Below are positions 10,938 through 21,215 of a stretch of DNA of 64,000 nt, one piece after another; within the stretch, counting starts at the first letter, position 1; every line of letters starts with the position of its first letter. The notes below the pieces were generated by a model. It did not search any database. It saw nothing but the letters and a program-made list of their open reading frames with translations, and had not been told where the DNA came from. The position numbers and the translations under genes are program-made. This stretch comes from Spisula solida (Eukaryota; Mollusca; Bivalvia; Venerida; Mactridae): positions 13,598,089 through 13,662,088 of the forward strand of contig OX365956.1 of the NCBI GenBank assembly GCA_947247005.1, in the 5' to 3' direction.

Positions 10938-11073
10938 ATTCATTGAGGGGTGAGTATTTGGGCTTGCTTGAAACATCCATTTTTGGGGATATGGATGGTT
11001 CGTTCTGTGTCTGACCTTGCGTGGGTGGCTAGGCGCTGCAGCCGTTTCTGTATGGCTTTTGATTGTCTGTGCA
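10938..11073 (+). repeat. Dispersed repeat (family F), copy 1
   Basis: It matches 36043-36179 through shared blocks GGCTTGCTTGAAA, GGTTCGTTCT, GTCTGAC and GCCGTTTCTGT in order, at about 80% similarity by eye. No open frame. Confidence 0.65.
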
Positions 11074-11285
11074 TTACAGTAATTATTTTACAAATGTACC
11101 GTGCTTAATATTAGATGTCGAATTTAAAAGGCAAGTGTTCACAGATTGTTCGCACTTTAAACACCTATCATCGTTTGACATCGGTATTGACCTATTACCA
11201 AAGAGAAAATTCCAAATCGATGTACATGTATAGATAAATCGACCAATCATTCCATCCCCATAAAATATACATCAAACACAGTTCG

Positions 11286-11497
11286 ATCTTTATATCAATA
11301 TTGTATACAGTTGTTCTCATATATATTTGATTGAATATATTCTGGAGGCATTACACGTTATAAATTATTACTTAAACGTTATAAGTTATGCATCTTTATA
11401 TCAATATTGTATACAGTTTTCTTCATATATATTTGATTGAATATATTCTGGAGGCATTAAACGTTATAAATTATTACTTAAACGTTATGCATTATGT
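11286..11497 (+). repeat. Tandem duplication of a 106-bp unit
   Basis: ATCTTTATATCAATATTG recurs 106 bp later, followed by nearly identical sequence through TTCTGGAGGCATTA and ACGTTATAAATTATTAC. The two units differ at only a few positions, so the duplication is fairly recent. Confidence 0.85.
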
Positions 11498-12066
11498 TGA
11501 AAGGAGACGATGCGAAAATAGTATTAATTGATTTTAATCCATTAATTAAATACGAGTATAAACGTTAATTGAGCGTGCGTACACAAATATCACAATGCCA
11601 GTAAGGTCTTGTTTTTGTAGAGAGGGTTATATCGGCCGTTAAACACACATCATTCATAATCCTATATTTATATTTTACACAACTTGAATGAAATGGCTGA
11701 ATATTAACACGCTAACAAATACTGGACAAATCGATGTATTTTTTCAAAAGAGCGTACTTAATGAAGTTCTATTGCAATTATAAAACGTCAATAAACATAA
11801 TCAACATGCTGCAGAAATCATTAATGTAAAATGTGTGTTACAAAGAACATAACATTGACAAAAATAATTTAATCCACGATTTGAATAACTGTCTAATCCA
11901 CATGGAATGGTCAATTATCGGGTATGCTAACTTATAACAAAAGCAAATGCAAACTTCAAATATTCACTAGGAAATGTCTAGGGAGTAAACTTCCAATTAG
12001 TGTCTGTGTGTGTGTTAACTGTTTGCCGTTCTTCATTCTGTGCTTGATTGAATCTGTGGAACGGAG
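11498..12066. other. 5' flank of receptor copy 2
   Basis: AT-rich sequence without recognisable repeats. The TATA box of the receptor gene follows directly. Confidence 0.35.
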
Positions 12067-12074
12067 TATAAATA
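12067..12074 (+). promoter_or_regulatory. TATA box of receptor copy 2
   Basis: TATAAATA lies 144 nt before the favoured ATG. Transcription from about 12095-12100 would give a 5' leader of roughly 110 nt, reasonable for an intronless gene. Confidence 0.5.
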
Positions 12075-12210
12075 CGAGTAAAGCGTTCGATATGTGTAGA
12101 GTCGTTATTCCCTTCTTCGTATCAGCAAGGACTAGTATAAGTTCGACACATTAACAATAACGGCGAACAAATAAGTGTTTTGTATGTGTTTGTTGCTTAC
12201 AATATCGAAA

Positions 12211-13500
12211 ATGGCTTGTATGGAAAATATTATCGTATTATATGTATATTTTGTTGTGAGTGGACAATGTGGTTCTATTAATGACTCAAAAACGTTACTT
12301 AATGACTTGCTCACGAATTATAACATCAATGTTCGGCCAGTGGCAGACCAGGGCGCATCTGTAAATGTTTCAATACAAGCTTACATAAAAAGCATCCAAG
12401 AGTTTGATGAGGTTCAAGGAAAGCTTTCATTCGTTGGTGCTTTGGCAGTGATTTGGAACGACGTCAATATGATGTGGAATCCGGCATCTTACGGAGGGAT
12501 TTGGGAAACGACAGTTTTGTACAGCAATGTTTGGATACCTGAACTTGTGTTGCTTAGTCCTGCAGAAGACGTGGACGCGCTTGGTAAAAAATGGAATAAA
12601 ATACGATTCTATGCCGACGGAACAGCTATATGGATACCGGTAGATCTAGTTGAATCAACCTGTTCGGTGAATGTTCGAAACTATCCCTTTGATACACAAG
12701 AATGCGTAACAGCATTTAATTCCCTTGGCTACAATGAGAATGAAGTCAAACTATATCCGGCGACAAATACATTTGATTTGAGTGTTTATCAAGAAAATGC
12801 CATGTGGAAAATAAGTACATCAAAAGTAACCACAGCAGAAACGGGTGGTAGTTCGCAAATAAATTTGATATTATTCTTGGATCGGAAACCTTCATTCGTC
12901 ATAATCAACGTGATTCTACCCATCATGTTTCTAAGTATGTTGAATGTCATCGTGTTTCTTCTGATTCCGGAATCAGGTGAACGAGTATCGTATGCAATCA
13001 CCGTCCTTCTTTCGATTGCCGTCTTCATGACCATTGTAAGTGATTTGTTACCACAGAGCTCGGACCCAGTACCTGTCATCTCATATAAGATTATGATGGA
13101 CATGGTGGTTAGTTCTCTGATCGTTTTAGTCACCGTTGTTAATTTAAGATGGTACTATTTGGAAGATACAGTGCCTGTTCCATCTTGGTTACAGTCTGTG
13201 TATAGATGTTTAACATGTTCATGTGGAAAATCTTCCCAAATCGATCCCAAAACTGATGGCGAGATGACAACGACATCCACGAAAGACGTAACAAAGCCAT
13301 ATGATGTTAAAACAATTAATGTACAGGAGTTTAATTTTAAGAAAGTTGACCCACCCGAAATTCTACACGATAAACACCAAACAGTTACTTGGAGAATGTT
13401 TAGCAAATTGGTAGATCGGATAGCCCTGATAACGTTCACAGTGGCATCACTTGCTGGATTTGGTATATTCCTTTTAGTAACAGCAATAAGTTCTACATGA
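12211..13500 (+). CDS. Nicotinic-acetylcholine-receptor-like Cys-loop channel subunit, intronless (copy 2)
   Basis: A 429-codon single-exon paralogue of the minus-strand gene. I chose the ATG at 12211 because its context is strong (AAAATGG) and the resulting 20-residue signal peptide aligns with copy 1. An in-frame ATG at 12184 has a poor context, and further upstream the frame opens only with GTG. Domains: Cys-loop C151-C165 (CSVNVRNYPFDTQEC), M1 about 229-251, G256-E257-R258 before M2, M3 290-312, M4 about 398-422, sequons at N24 and N52. W82 of loop D is kept; the loop-A tyrosine and the loop-B tryptophan (L172) are lost, and loop C has no CC pair. The cytoplasmic M3-M4 loop differs strongly from copy 1, whereas M1-M2 is almost identical in DNA. 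A cation channel is likely; the ligand is unknown. Confidence 0.93.
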   Translation: MACMENIIVLYVYFVVSGQCGSINDSKTLLNDLLTNYNINVRPVADQGASVNVSIQAYIKSIQEFDEVQGKLSFVGALAVIWNDVNMMWNPASYGGIWETTVLYSNVWIPELVLLSPAEDVDALGKKWNKIRFYADGTAIWIPVDLVESTCSVNVRNYPFDTQECVTAFNSLGYNENEVKLYPATNTFDLSVYQENAMWKISTSKVTTAETGGSSQINLILFLDRKPSFVIINVILPIMFLSMLNVIVFLLIPESGERVSYAITVLLSIAVFMTIVSDLLPQSSDPVPVISYKIMMDMVVSSLIVLVTVVNLRWYYLEDTVPVPSWLQSVYRCLTCSCGKSSQIDPKTDGEMTTTSTKDVTKPYDVKTINVQEFNFKKVDPPEILHDKHQTVTWRMFSKLVDRIALITFTVASLAGFGIFLLVTAISST

Positions 13501-13758
13501 ATGACCCGCTGTGAAAAATATAGTGTAAATAACATTATTAGATATTGTTTAGAAATAATACGGATTTGAAGACATCTACAATAAGAGTCATTCGAGTGTC
13601 GTGTTGGTGGAGAGTTAAACATTACCGTTAAATGTGCAAAACTTTTGAACTCTATATTTAAAAGAATGAGGGTTCATATTATTATCTTGCAGCATCTTCA
13701 TCTCGCATTGTGACATTGGAAGGAGCAGGTCAGTTCTAGAGCACATCAATACGACAAT

Positions 13759-13764
13759 AATAAA
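13759..13764 (+). terminator. Candidate poly(A) signal of receptor copy 2
   Basis: The first clear AATAAA downstream of the stop codon, about 260 nt away. Confidence 0.4.
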
Positions 13765-14000
13765 TCGGACAGCAAATGCATCATTCAACAGATCTATCAG
13801 AGCAAACGTAAATTGGATCCATTTTACAGTGCCAAAAACAAAAACAACTAATTTGTAAACTTCATGCATTTTATCTTTACAAATGTAGTTTATGCAAGTG
13901 CAAACTAAAAAATGTAACAATAAATTACAAATATACAGTTGAATGTGCACTACAAGTATTAGCCTAGTCACAAGAATTGAATAGTTGTCTGTTACTGCAG

Positions 14001-14159
14001 GTTGATCCGGATGTTCCTGGTAGACTATTAATACTGAGACCCTGTTATTTCACCAAGAATCACATGAAGTTATGTGTAGATAGACAATGGGTATTGTCAA
14101 TAATGGAGTTGATATCTACGGATAATTACTGGAGGTTTTGGACTAAGTCTATTAATTGA
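14001..14159 (+). other. Possible orphan terminal exon, unrecognised
   Basis: A pyrimidine-rich acceptor (TTGTCTGTTACTGCAG) opens a 52-codon frame that starts VDPDVPGRLLILRPC and ends at TGA. I could not find a partner exon upstream. A second open stretch at 14306-14491, ending CFKKT, also looks protein-like. Either could be a relic or chance. Confidence 0.15.
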
Positions 14160-14491
14160 TTTAAATAGATCTACAGTATTTGTAGGACGTAAATTGTTGT
14201 GACAAAATGACCATCTTGCTTCTTTTTGCTATAAATATGAAGTATGAATTTCCCTTATAATCGTTTTATGTCACACCAAGAAATGATAGGTAATGGTTAG
14301 CTTTTGTGATCGCATTTTGGTCGTCATCCACAAATAGCTTATTTGATGTCAGAGAGGTCACTATTGTGTCATATGGGTCAGATGCTTTGATTTATGACGA
14401 GCTTGTACCGGGATCACACAGAATCAAAATTGAATACTATTCTAGTATTTCCATGAACTATGTTCAAACTATTTGTTTCAAGAAAACCTAA

Positions 14492-15292
14492 GCGCAGTAA
14501 TTAGCGTGTTGTGTGTAGGCGTGGGAATGTTGAATCTTGATGCATGCTAACCTTGCACTACTATTGGTTACTTTATGATCAAATAATGCGGTCTATATAT
14601 TAAGTGTTTTACCCCCGTGGAGGCTGGTTTCAACGCTCTGGGTACCAGCTGGTTTCACTGAGCAAGTGTCATTTTCGTACAAAAGGTTTATGTTTGGCCT
14701 TCTGAGGACGCAAAGGAGCAGTTTTGAAAATGTTAAACTTCGGCTAACATACTCACCAATCGCTTCTCCAATAATTGCCGACATTGTTTTTAATTACACA
14801 CCACACTAATTTAACATACTTTATACATGCTGAACTTGATGACTCGTTAAGCATTACAACTCGCTTGCATTTGTTTTATTATTGCAGGTGTACCCGTACA
14901 TTTGTAATTCTAAATGTGACTAAATATAAAACAAACTTATTCATGCTGATCAAAACTGTTAGTCACGAGACACCCTTCTTAAATCATAACAAATATGTGT
15001 AAATGTATATCACCACTAAATGACTTTCATTGTAATTAAAACTATAATGATTGCTTTTGTTCTTTTGTATGACTATATCGTTAAACAGCAATTCAACTGA
15101 ATAGATAAATACTATAAGTTGCGAGTGTAGGGTATCGTGTTGTGTAGCTGCGCAGTGTCATTGTTTACTTTTATGTTTGTGCTTGCAATGTTTTTTGTCT
15201 TTTTGTGTGTTATTTTATGAGCCGTTCACACTCAGCTGTGTCTTTTGAGTGCTGACGTCACTGTCCGGTTTGTTATTATCATATTAGATATA
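14492..15292. other. Spacer with nothing recognised
   Basis: Short open frames on both strands only; no repeat copy was detected. Confidence 0.35.
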
Positions 15293-15466
15293 CAGTCAGA
15301 ACTCGATATAACGACACCTGATATACTGACAAATTCATTATACTGACATCATATTTGGGGACAAAAGTATTAAAACGCTCTTTGTATCAATTCAGTATAC
15401 TGACATATTCGTTACAACGACATTTTTCTTGGAAACGAACAGCATCGTTGTATCGAGTTCTGACTG
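15293..15466 (+). mobile_element. pogo/Tc1-like MITE (family G), copy 1
   Basis: 174 bp bounded by TA dinucleotides, with inverted ends CAGTCAGAACTCGATATAAC and its near-complement ending TCGAGTTCTGACTG. It is the same length as 42021-42194, with about five differences. The CAGT start and the CTCGATATAACGA core resemble terminal repeats of pogo/Tigger-type elements. Confidence 0.85.
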
Positions 15467-16953
15467 TAGCAATATTATGGTGGTTGTACAACCGTCATCA
15501 TCTGAAATCATAAACTCAGTTTGAGAAAAAGGTGGACTGACAAAGATGACTGTATTAATACGTTAAGTTTTCGATTTAGTATTTGTCTTAACAAAAGTTG
15601 TTAAAATATAATCATTCTTAAACCGTTACGTCATTCTCACTACTTTTACATCAATAACAAGTTCAGATTTAGAGGCAGCCAAGTACGTTATTATCTGCAA
15701 CCTTGTAGCCGATTCACCTAACCGGTTTTCTTTGACTGTATCCTATCCAGTACCAATATACCCATTCACAAGAAATTCCACAAGGAACCAGTTAATATCT
15801 GTAAAAGAGGTATATTATAATAATTGTGCAAAATTTCCGATGTAATCAGAGAAACAATTATACAAGTTTGGCCCACCTTGTGCTTTAATACAGAGGAGAT
15901 GATTGATTATGAAACTGGTCTTTTATTGATACGACTGCATTAATCTTCGGATAGGACTCGTGAACATGGATTGAAATTGAATATCATTAAACGCAATTAA
16001 AATCAATTGTCACCAAAGACTAAATAAACAATTAGTAAAGAGTTTTAGATAAGTATCGTCCTCTTTTTTATTATCAATTTCCGCACGTTGTATAGTGTGT
16101 TGGAGGGCAATGAATAATTAATATCGATACGACAAAGGTGACCGTAAAACAAATTTATATCAATTATATATATCAGGCTACAACACGGGCTTTATACATT
16201 CATACGAGGGCACTTCAAACGATTTCTAAAATGGATGGTTCTTTTCCCAGTGGATGTTGATTAGTATCACTTACTTCACATTAACTTTATCAGTTATGAT
16301 CATCAGATATTCATGTTATTGATAGGTGTTCGGCGTATTTTTTAAAAGGAGGGCAGTAATAATATTATATAGTACATGCATATGAAAATGAAAGTCCCAT
16401 CGTATTTTCTTTCAGGAGTCGGTAGACTCTATTGCAACGCACAATGCCATAGGTGATCAGAATAAATAAAGACATGCCACTCAAGGAAATGAATATATGA
16501 ATGATTATTTTGCTGGTGATTGTCCTTGTTATTCTAGCATTATAAATAAGGATGCAATGAAGAACATCGATGATGTACCATTGACAGGTCGCCCGAAAGA
16601 GACGTGACTCAGTCCTGATCCTACAAGTTAGATTGGTACGTCGGATGATCAAAAAGCAAAAAAGGCAATTGCTCTAAAATCTTAAATTAATTTTTTTAAA
16701 GTTTTAGAGCTTTTTTGAGCAATTTTCTAGTAGTTAATCATTACGTACAGTCGATGGACATAATTGTTCGCCAACCGACGCGACGTTCTTTAGGTGCGCG
16801 CTTTACAAGGGCGATAAACATTATGAGAATAATTTAACTTTAAATTTATATAAAATCTTACCTTAATATTTTGTTAATTGACGGCCATGTTGGCCTTGTG
16901 ACTTGGCTGTTTTAGACAGGTTAGGTTGTAAGCTATGTTGTTTATTTACACAG
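15467..16953. other. Spacer; weak antisense open frame
   Basis: A minus-strand frame at 16365-16652 would encode one hydrophobic segment, but it opens with TTG and has no supported splice sites. Otherwise nothing was recognised. Confidence 0.3.
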
Positions 16954-17063
16954 GAAAGTCAGTGTTGATAAGTGGTGCAGAGGATGGTAAAAATGTGTTG
17001 GTAAAGGATTATAGAGAAGAAGATGAATCACAAATCTTCAAGAAATTCCTCAACTCATGTTGA
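16954..17063 (+). other. Possible orphan terminal exon, unrecognised
   Basis: After a good acceptor (TTGTTTATTTACACAG), a 36-codon frame reads KSVLISGAEDGKNVLVKDY and then an acidic/basic tail ending FLNSC before TGA. The composition is protein-like, but no upstream exon or family could be assigned. Confidence 0.2.
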
Positions 17064-17286
17064 CATTCAATGCCAGTTTCATTTGTTACCATATGCGGTT
17101 TGTTTGTTTGTATGTGACTATGACAGTCGTAAATGCGTGGTCGTTCGATTTTTTCCCTACTAAATTAGCCCATGACTTCCGACTTCGAGGGAATTTAATA
17201 CCGCTTGATAGTTGACATTTGGCGAAAGATGCAAAACAATTCACAAAGGTCTGCCATCGACCAGAGCATGTGCTGTAAACAACATA

Positions 17287-18595
17287 CGAGGGTTGTTCAA
17301 CTTGGAATGCAACTAAGCCAATAAAAAAGAATCTTGGTAGATTTTAATGAAACAAGTTTTTGTTCCCATTGCAGTATTCATCTCTGATATATATGCGAAG
17401 TTTAATAAGAGAATCCCTTTTCAAATGCGATTTTACTATCATTCATATGGTCACGGAGCATATACGGAACAAGAGCCAAACCGAGATCTTATGGTACCTG
17501 ATATTTTCCGATAATGCATTTTGAGAGTCGTGGAAACACAAACAGGTCACAAGGGACAATGCTTCACATATAAGGATGATCGGAAAGCTCAATACCCTTT
17601 ATTCTTCTCAGAAAGTCGCGTTAATGACTGCTGCAAGTGGAGGCTTATAAATCTGCAACAACATACCATCCTACTAACTGTGGCTGGGCAGCTTTCGTCG
17701 GAGTATTTCTTCAATTTCTGAAGGAATATACCTTCATTGAACTTGGTATTTACCCGTTGTCCATTTTTTACATCAAATTGAACGGTAGAAATTTTGTTTA
17801 TATAAAAAAAGTTGTACATTTCTACTGGCGCCCATGATGCGTTTTACAATGCATACTTTTGTTCTGCCTTTGCTGGTGCATATTGTTTTATGGATCTGAC
17901 GCATGTGTAACAAAATGAGCCCACGTCTCGTTTATGTCCATTACATTTGCAAACGGTCGACTGTTTTATTTAGAAAATTGTTTTAACTATTGTTGGGACT
18001 ATTTGCAAGGGCATGTGTGTCTCAAAAGCAGATATGGGTATCCAAAATGCACTTATATTTTCATTTTTGTAATATCCATGATAAGTTTATGGATTGCTCC
18101 TAATGATGCGCCAAAACATTTAGCGACTTGCCTAATGTAAATCTTCAATCAGTTTCCAAAATTTATTTGGTTTTTGCAACCTCTTTCTAGTTTGTTTGGG
18201 TATTTGGATGACGTGCATGAGGTTCATTTCAAATAGAATTACACAACTTTAAATTTCTTAAACTATCAGGTAGTTGATGAATAAGACAATTCATTTCACC
18301 ATTTCACCATAAAAGTTAATGAAAATATGGTATTTGCTCCCACATTAAGAAAACAACGATTTTTAAATGAGTAAGAATTTGGTCAGAGACAAGTGACATT
18401 TTCACAATCATTTAAGCATTAGTATACACGAGTAGAATCCACACATTGTTACAGCTACACTGAACGGATTTTACAATATGAGTTATCAGTTTAAAGGTAT
18501 TACAATATTCTTTGATGTACAGTTGACTATTTTTAAAATTTCAACGATACAAGAAAGTTATAGCATCACTTGCATTCCAATTTGAACAACCCTCG
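17287..18595 (-). mobile_element. Mariner-like element relic with intact ends
   Basis: The ends CGAGGGTTGTTCAACTTGGA and its imperfect complement are flanked by TA on both sides. The length of 1309 bp is the usual size of mariner. The minus strand still reads short mariner-like pieces, such as VAKCFGASLGAIHKL followed by MKISAFWIPISAF, which fit the N-terminal half of a mariner transposase. Stops and frameshifts are frequent, so it is dead. Confidence 0.8.
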
Positions 18596-19181
18596 TAACT
18601 TGAACTTGATTACTAACATGATTATAAGCAGAATACGTATTGATTGGTCGATAGTTCAAGTTATAGTGTGGTAACCATATATTCAGTGTTGCGCCGTTTC
18701 AAAAACATGAGTATTGTCTTTAATTATAAAGTTTTAAACATATTAAATGAAAAATCCATTAATATATGCATATTAGAGGATTTTAAAACAATAACCACGT
18801 TGACCCGCACTTGACTACACCATTGCAAGTAGCCAGTGTATGCAAAGTCCGCCGATGATAAGACTTATGATGCATTTTCAATGTCCTTTTTTCAATTTTT
18901 TGCAAAACCTCTTTCAATTCATATAGTCTTTCAATCTACAATGATAACAAGCGGTTAGTCGACCGTGTATTATTTATATCATCAATGTTTGTTTATTTCT
19001 AGGTCTGGAGTTATCTCCGACGAGCTATATGTAAGATAATAATTATAAGTATCTGCATCGTATATGTTATAGTGCTGTTTTGATACTCGTACTGATTAGG
19101 GAGAAGAATTTCAGTTAATAAGGGGTTGCATGGTATTTGAGTGGATAACCCACTTGACTACTGATCGATTTGTACAGCAAT
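18596..19181. other. Spacer with a weak exon-like stretch
   Basis: At 19003-19083, after TTTATTTCTAG, there is a 26-codon frame with an isoleucine-rich hydrophobic end. The short length and AT-rich codons make it unconvincing. Confidence 0.25.
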
Positions 19182-19750
19182 TTATTTAATGCTAACTGAT
19201 GAGATATGGAGTTCTATCAGTGAAATAAAACCTATATCAGTCACTGTTTATCACTTACAATGTGACTGATATAAGCTCCGCCCCCTCACAGGGACTACTT
19301 TAATTTACCAAAATCTAAACACTAAAATGTCAGTTACTTTTTTATTACTGAACGGAAACATGTCGTGTGGGGGTTTTTATTCTTAGTTAGACCATTTCCT
19401 ACAAGTTGGTGTATGATTTAATGCAAAATTCTCAAAAAAGTCGTTTTCACCTATTCACCATAATCAAAGATGGCGGATTTTGAAGTGAAAAATATGAATG
19501 GAATAACATATTCATACGTAGCCTAACCACAGTGGTAATTTGGCATAAATAGTACCAGTTTTGACACTATAAAAGCATTAAATAAATAGAATATTTGTTT
19601 GTTTTGATTGAATATGGTTAACATCTCATCTTGTAGTGATAAAATTTTAATATTTTCACTCGCGCTACGCGCTCTTGAAAATATTGAATTTTATCACTAC
19701 ACGATGAGATATAAACCATATTCAATCAAAATAAACAAATATCCTCTATT
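19182..19750 (+). repeat. Long dispersed repeat (family B), copy 2
   Basis: A direct-orientation match to 6179-6741 over its entire length, including the terminal hairpin with the CTCGCGCTACGCGCTC apex. Differences are small indels and scattered substitutions. Confidence 0.8.
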
Positions 19751-19789
19751 TATCGCGTTCGAGTTATATACGTGCTAAAGAATTATGAA

Positions 19790-20007
19790 TATAACTCCAA
19801 CGCGATAAATTGCAGTACAAAAACAAACACAATATTGCCTATATTTTTGTTATGGATTGAAATCAGGGACCGTAACACTTACCAATGAAAGCATTTAAAC
19901 ATTTGGCACAACATATAAAGTTTTCATGCTCCTAAATATTCAGAAATGATAAATATAGCGGATGTTGTGTTTGTTTTTGTATTAAAATTTATCGCGCTAG
20001 AGTTATA
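19790..20007. mobile_element. MITE with TATAACTC ends (family H), copy 1
   Basis: The inverted ends TATAACTCCAACGCGATAAA and ATCGCGCTAGAGTTATA bracket 218 bp matching 30012-30232. A stray end of the same family, inverted, lies just upstream at 19751-19770, which suggests a damaged neighbouring copy. Confidence 0.8.
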
Positions 20008-20544
20008 CACTGGGATTTTTAGAACCATGAAGGTTGTTAATGACTCATGAACATGTGAACTCAGTGACATAATTAGGACAATAATAATGCCGGGAATGTC
20101 CGGAGCGTCGGGAAAATTTACAATTCTGAAGAATAATGAAAATAGAAATTTCAAAGTAATACGCAAACTAAAGAAGAAGAATAATGTAAGGAGCAATCAG
20201 GAAACAAGCTAACACGAGGTATAAATTCGTCCGAAAGAGAAAATAGAATCATGTCACTTTTAAAAACCGAAGTACAATATCAGAATCTATGCATTTTCCA
20301 ATAAAATAATCGCTTACATTAGTCTAGTTTAAAAGCAATAGTACCAATGGAAAGTTTCTCATCTCTACATGAGGTTAACATTTAAATTCCAAGAGGAGTA
20401 ATTCTAGATGTCTTAAAACCACCACTGATAGTACAGTTTGAGTTGTCTACACATAAACATACAAGCGACAAAACAAATTAAGCAACGTATAGTTTAAATG
20501 AATTGAAACGGATATTCGTACTCAACCATACGTAGGACGAAGAG
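20008..20544. other. Spacer with nothing recognised
   Basis: No supported gene or repeat copy. It may include the 3' end of the minus-strand coding relic that follows. Confidence 0.3.
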
Positions 20545-20550
20545 TTTATT
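20545..20550 (-). terminator. Candidate poly(A) signal for the minus-strand exon
   Basis: AATAAA on the minus strand, about 137 nt past the stop codon of the coding-like exon at 20687-20953. Confidence 0.25.
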
Positions 20551-20686
20551 TTGCCGAGTATTTTCTCCTTATACCCGACATTTGCTATCAAACGAACACG
20601 TTCGTTGTAACGTAGTGGTTGTAATCGTATGTTTTAAACTCTTGTTCCCAAAACAAATTTAAGTTTTTAAAATTAATGTTTTTAAT

Positions 20687-20953
20687 TTATAATACTTGTT
20701 GATCGTTAAGTTCTTTCACGATACTTTTCAACAAAAGGTCACAGTTCTTGTCTGAAACCGGCTCAAATACCTGGAAAGCAGTTGAGTCGGCTTGGGCAAA
20801 TTTTAAGTGGCGTGGCTTATATATAGTACTCATGCTCGGCTTGAGTGTCGTGGATGTCTCGTTAGAATCGGTCGAAGAATACAATACTTGTTGAAAGGTT
20901 TCTATTTCCGTTATTAGCCAAACATCACGTAACATTCCACGTGGTATGTCCAA
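20687..20953 (-). pseudogene. Unrecognised coding-like 3' exon, possibly cut by a SINE
   Basis: An 88-codon open frame on the minus strand with protein-like composition. It starts LDIPRGMLRDVWLITEIETF, passes a Ser/Thr-rich stretch, and ends KSIVKELNDQQVL before TAA. It opens with TTG, so it is not a complete gene. The first in-frame ATG is six codons in, and an acceptor-like CCATACACAG sits immediately upstream. That acceptor lies in the 5' end of an oppositely oriented SINE. Beyond the SINE another open minus-strand stretch (to about 21301) contains ITWLFVIYTDWLL. The simplest reading is a terminal exon or pseudogene remnant. I do not recognise the family. Confidence 0.3.
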
Positions 20954-20954
20954 C

Positions 20955-21215
20955 CTGTGTATGGGTGAGCAACTACTGACTTCTGATCCGAGAGTTGTGG
21001 GTTTGGTCTCGCCTCCATCCGTCTTCTTAGTGAAACTTTAAAACCGAGATCACGAGTATGAAGCTTTTCATCAGGCACGTGAAAGAACTTATGATGCTTA
21101 TGGGACTGTGGCATCTTCTGTATCATGCAATATCCCACATAAACTAATCTCTACTGGGGGGCTCGCCCAAATGGGTTGCCCGGTAGCGATGATGTATAAC
21201 AACCAGTCTGTATAA
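20955..21215 (+). mobile_element. tRNA-derived SINE, copy 1
   Basis: The head has an A-box-like region (TGTATGGGTGAGCAAC) and, at 21000-21010, the B-box-like GGTTTGGTCTC. The body and tail match 53405-53705, including GGCACGTGAAAGAAC, GCATCTTCTGTATCATGCA and GGGGGGCTCGCCCA-like blocks. The central part corresponds to the conserved block seen in many marine-animal (Meta/MD-type) SINEs; that family assignment is from memory. Confidence 0.65.

Noticed and set aside
12175..12210. Longer N-terminus for receptor copy 2
   Set aside because: The upstream frame opens with GTG, and the ATG at 12184 has a weak context. The start at 12211 aligns with copy 1 and gives a normal signal peptide.
16365..16652. 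Minus-strand 95-codon frame with one hydrophobic segment
   Set aside because: It opens with TTG and has no splice support, and the hydrophobicity comes from AT-rich codons.
19003..19083. Acceptor-framed 26-codon stretch with a hydrophobic tail
   Set aside because: Too short; isoleucine-rich from ATA codons; all three frames stop within 40 codons.
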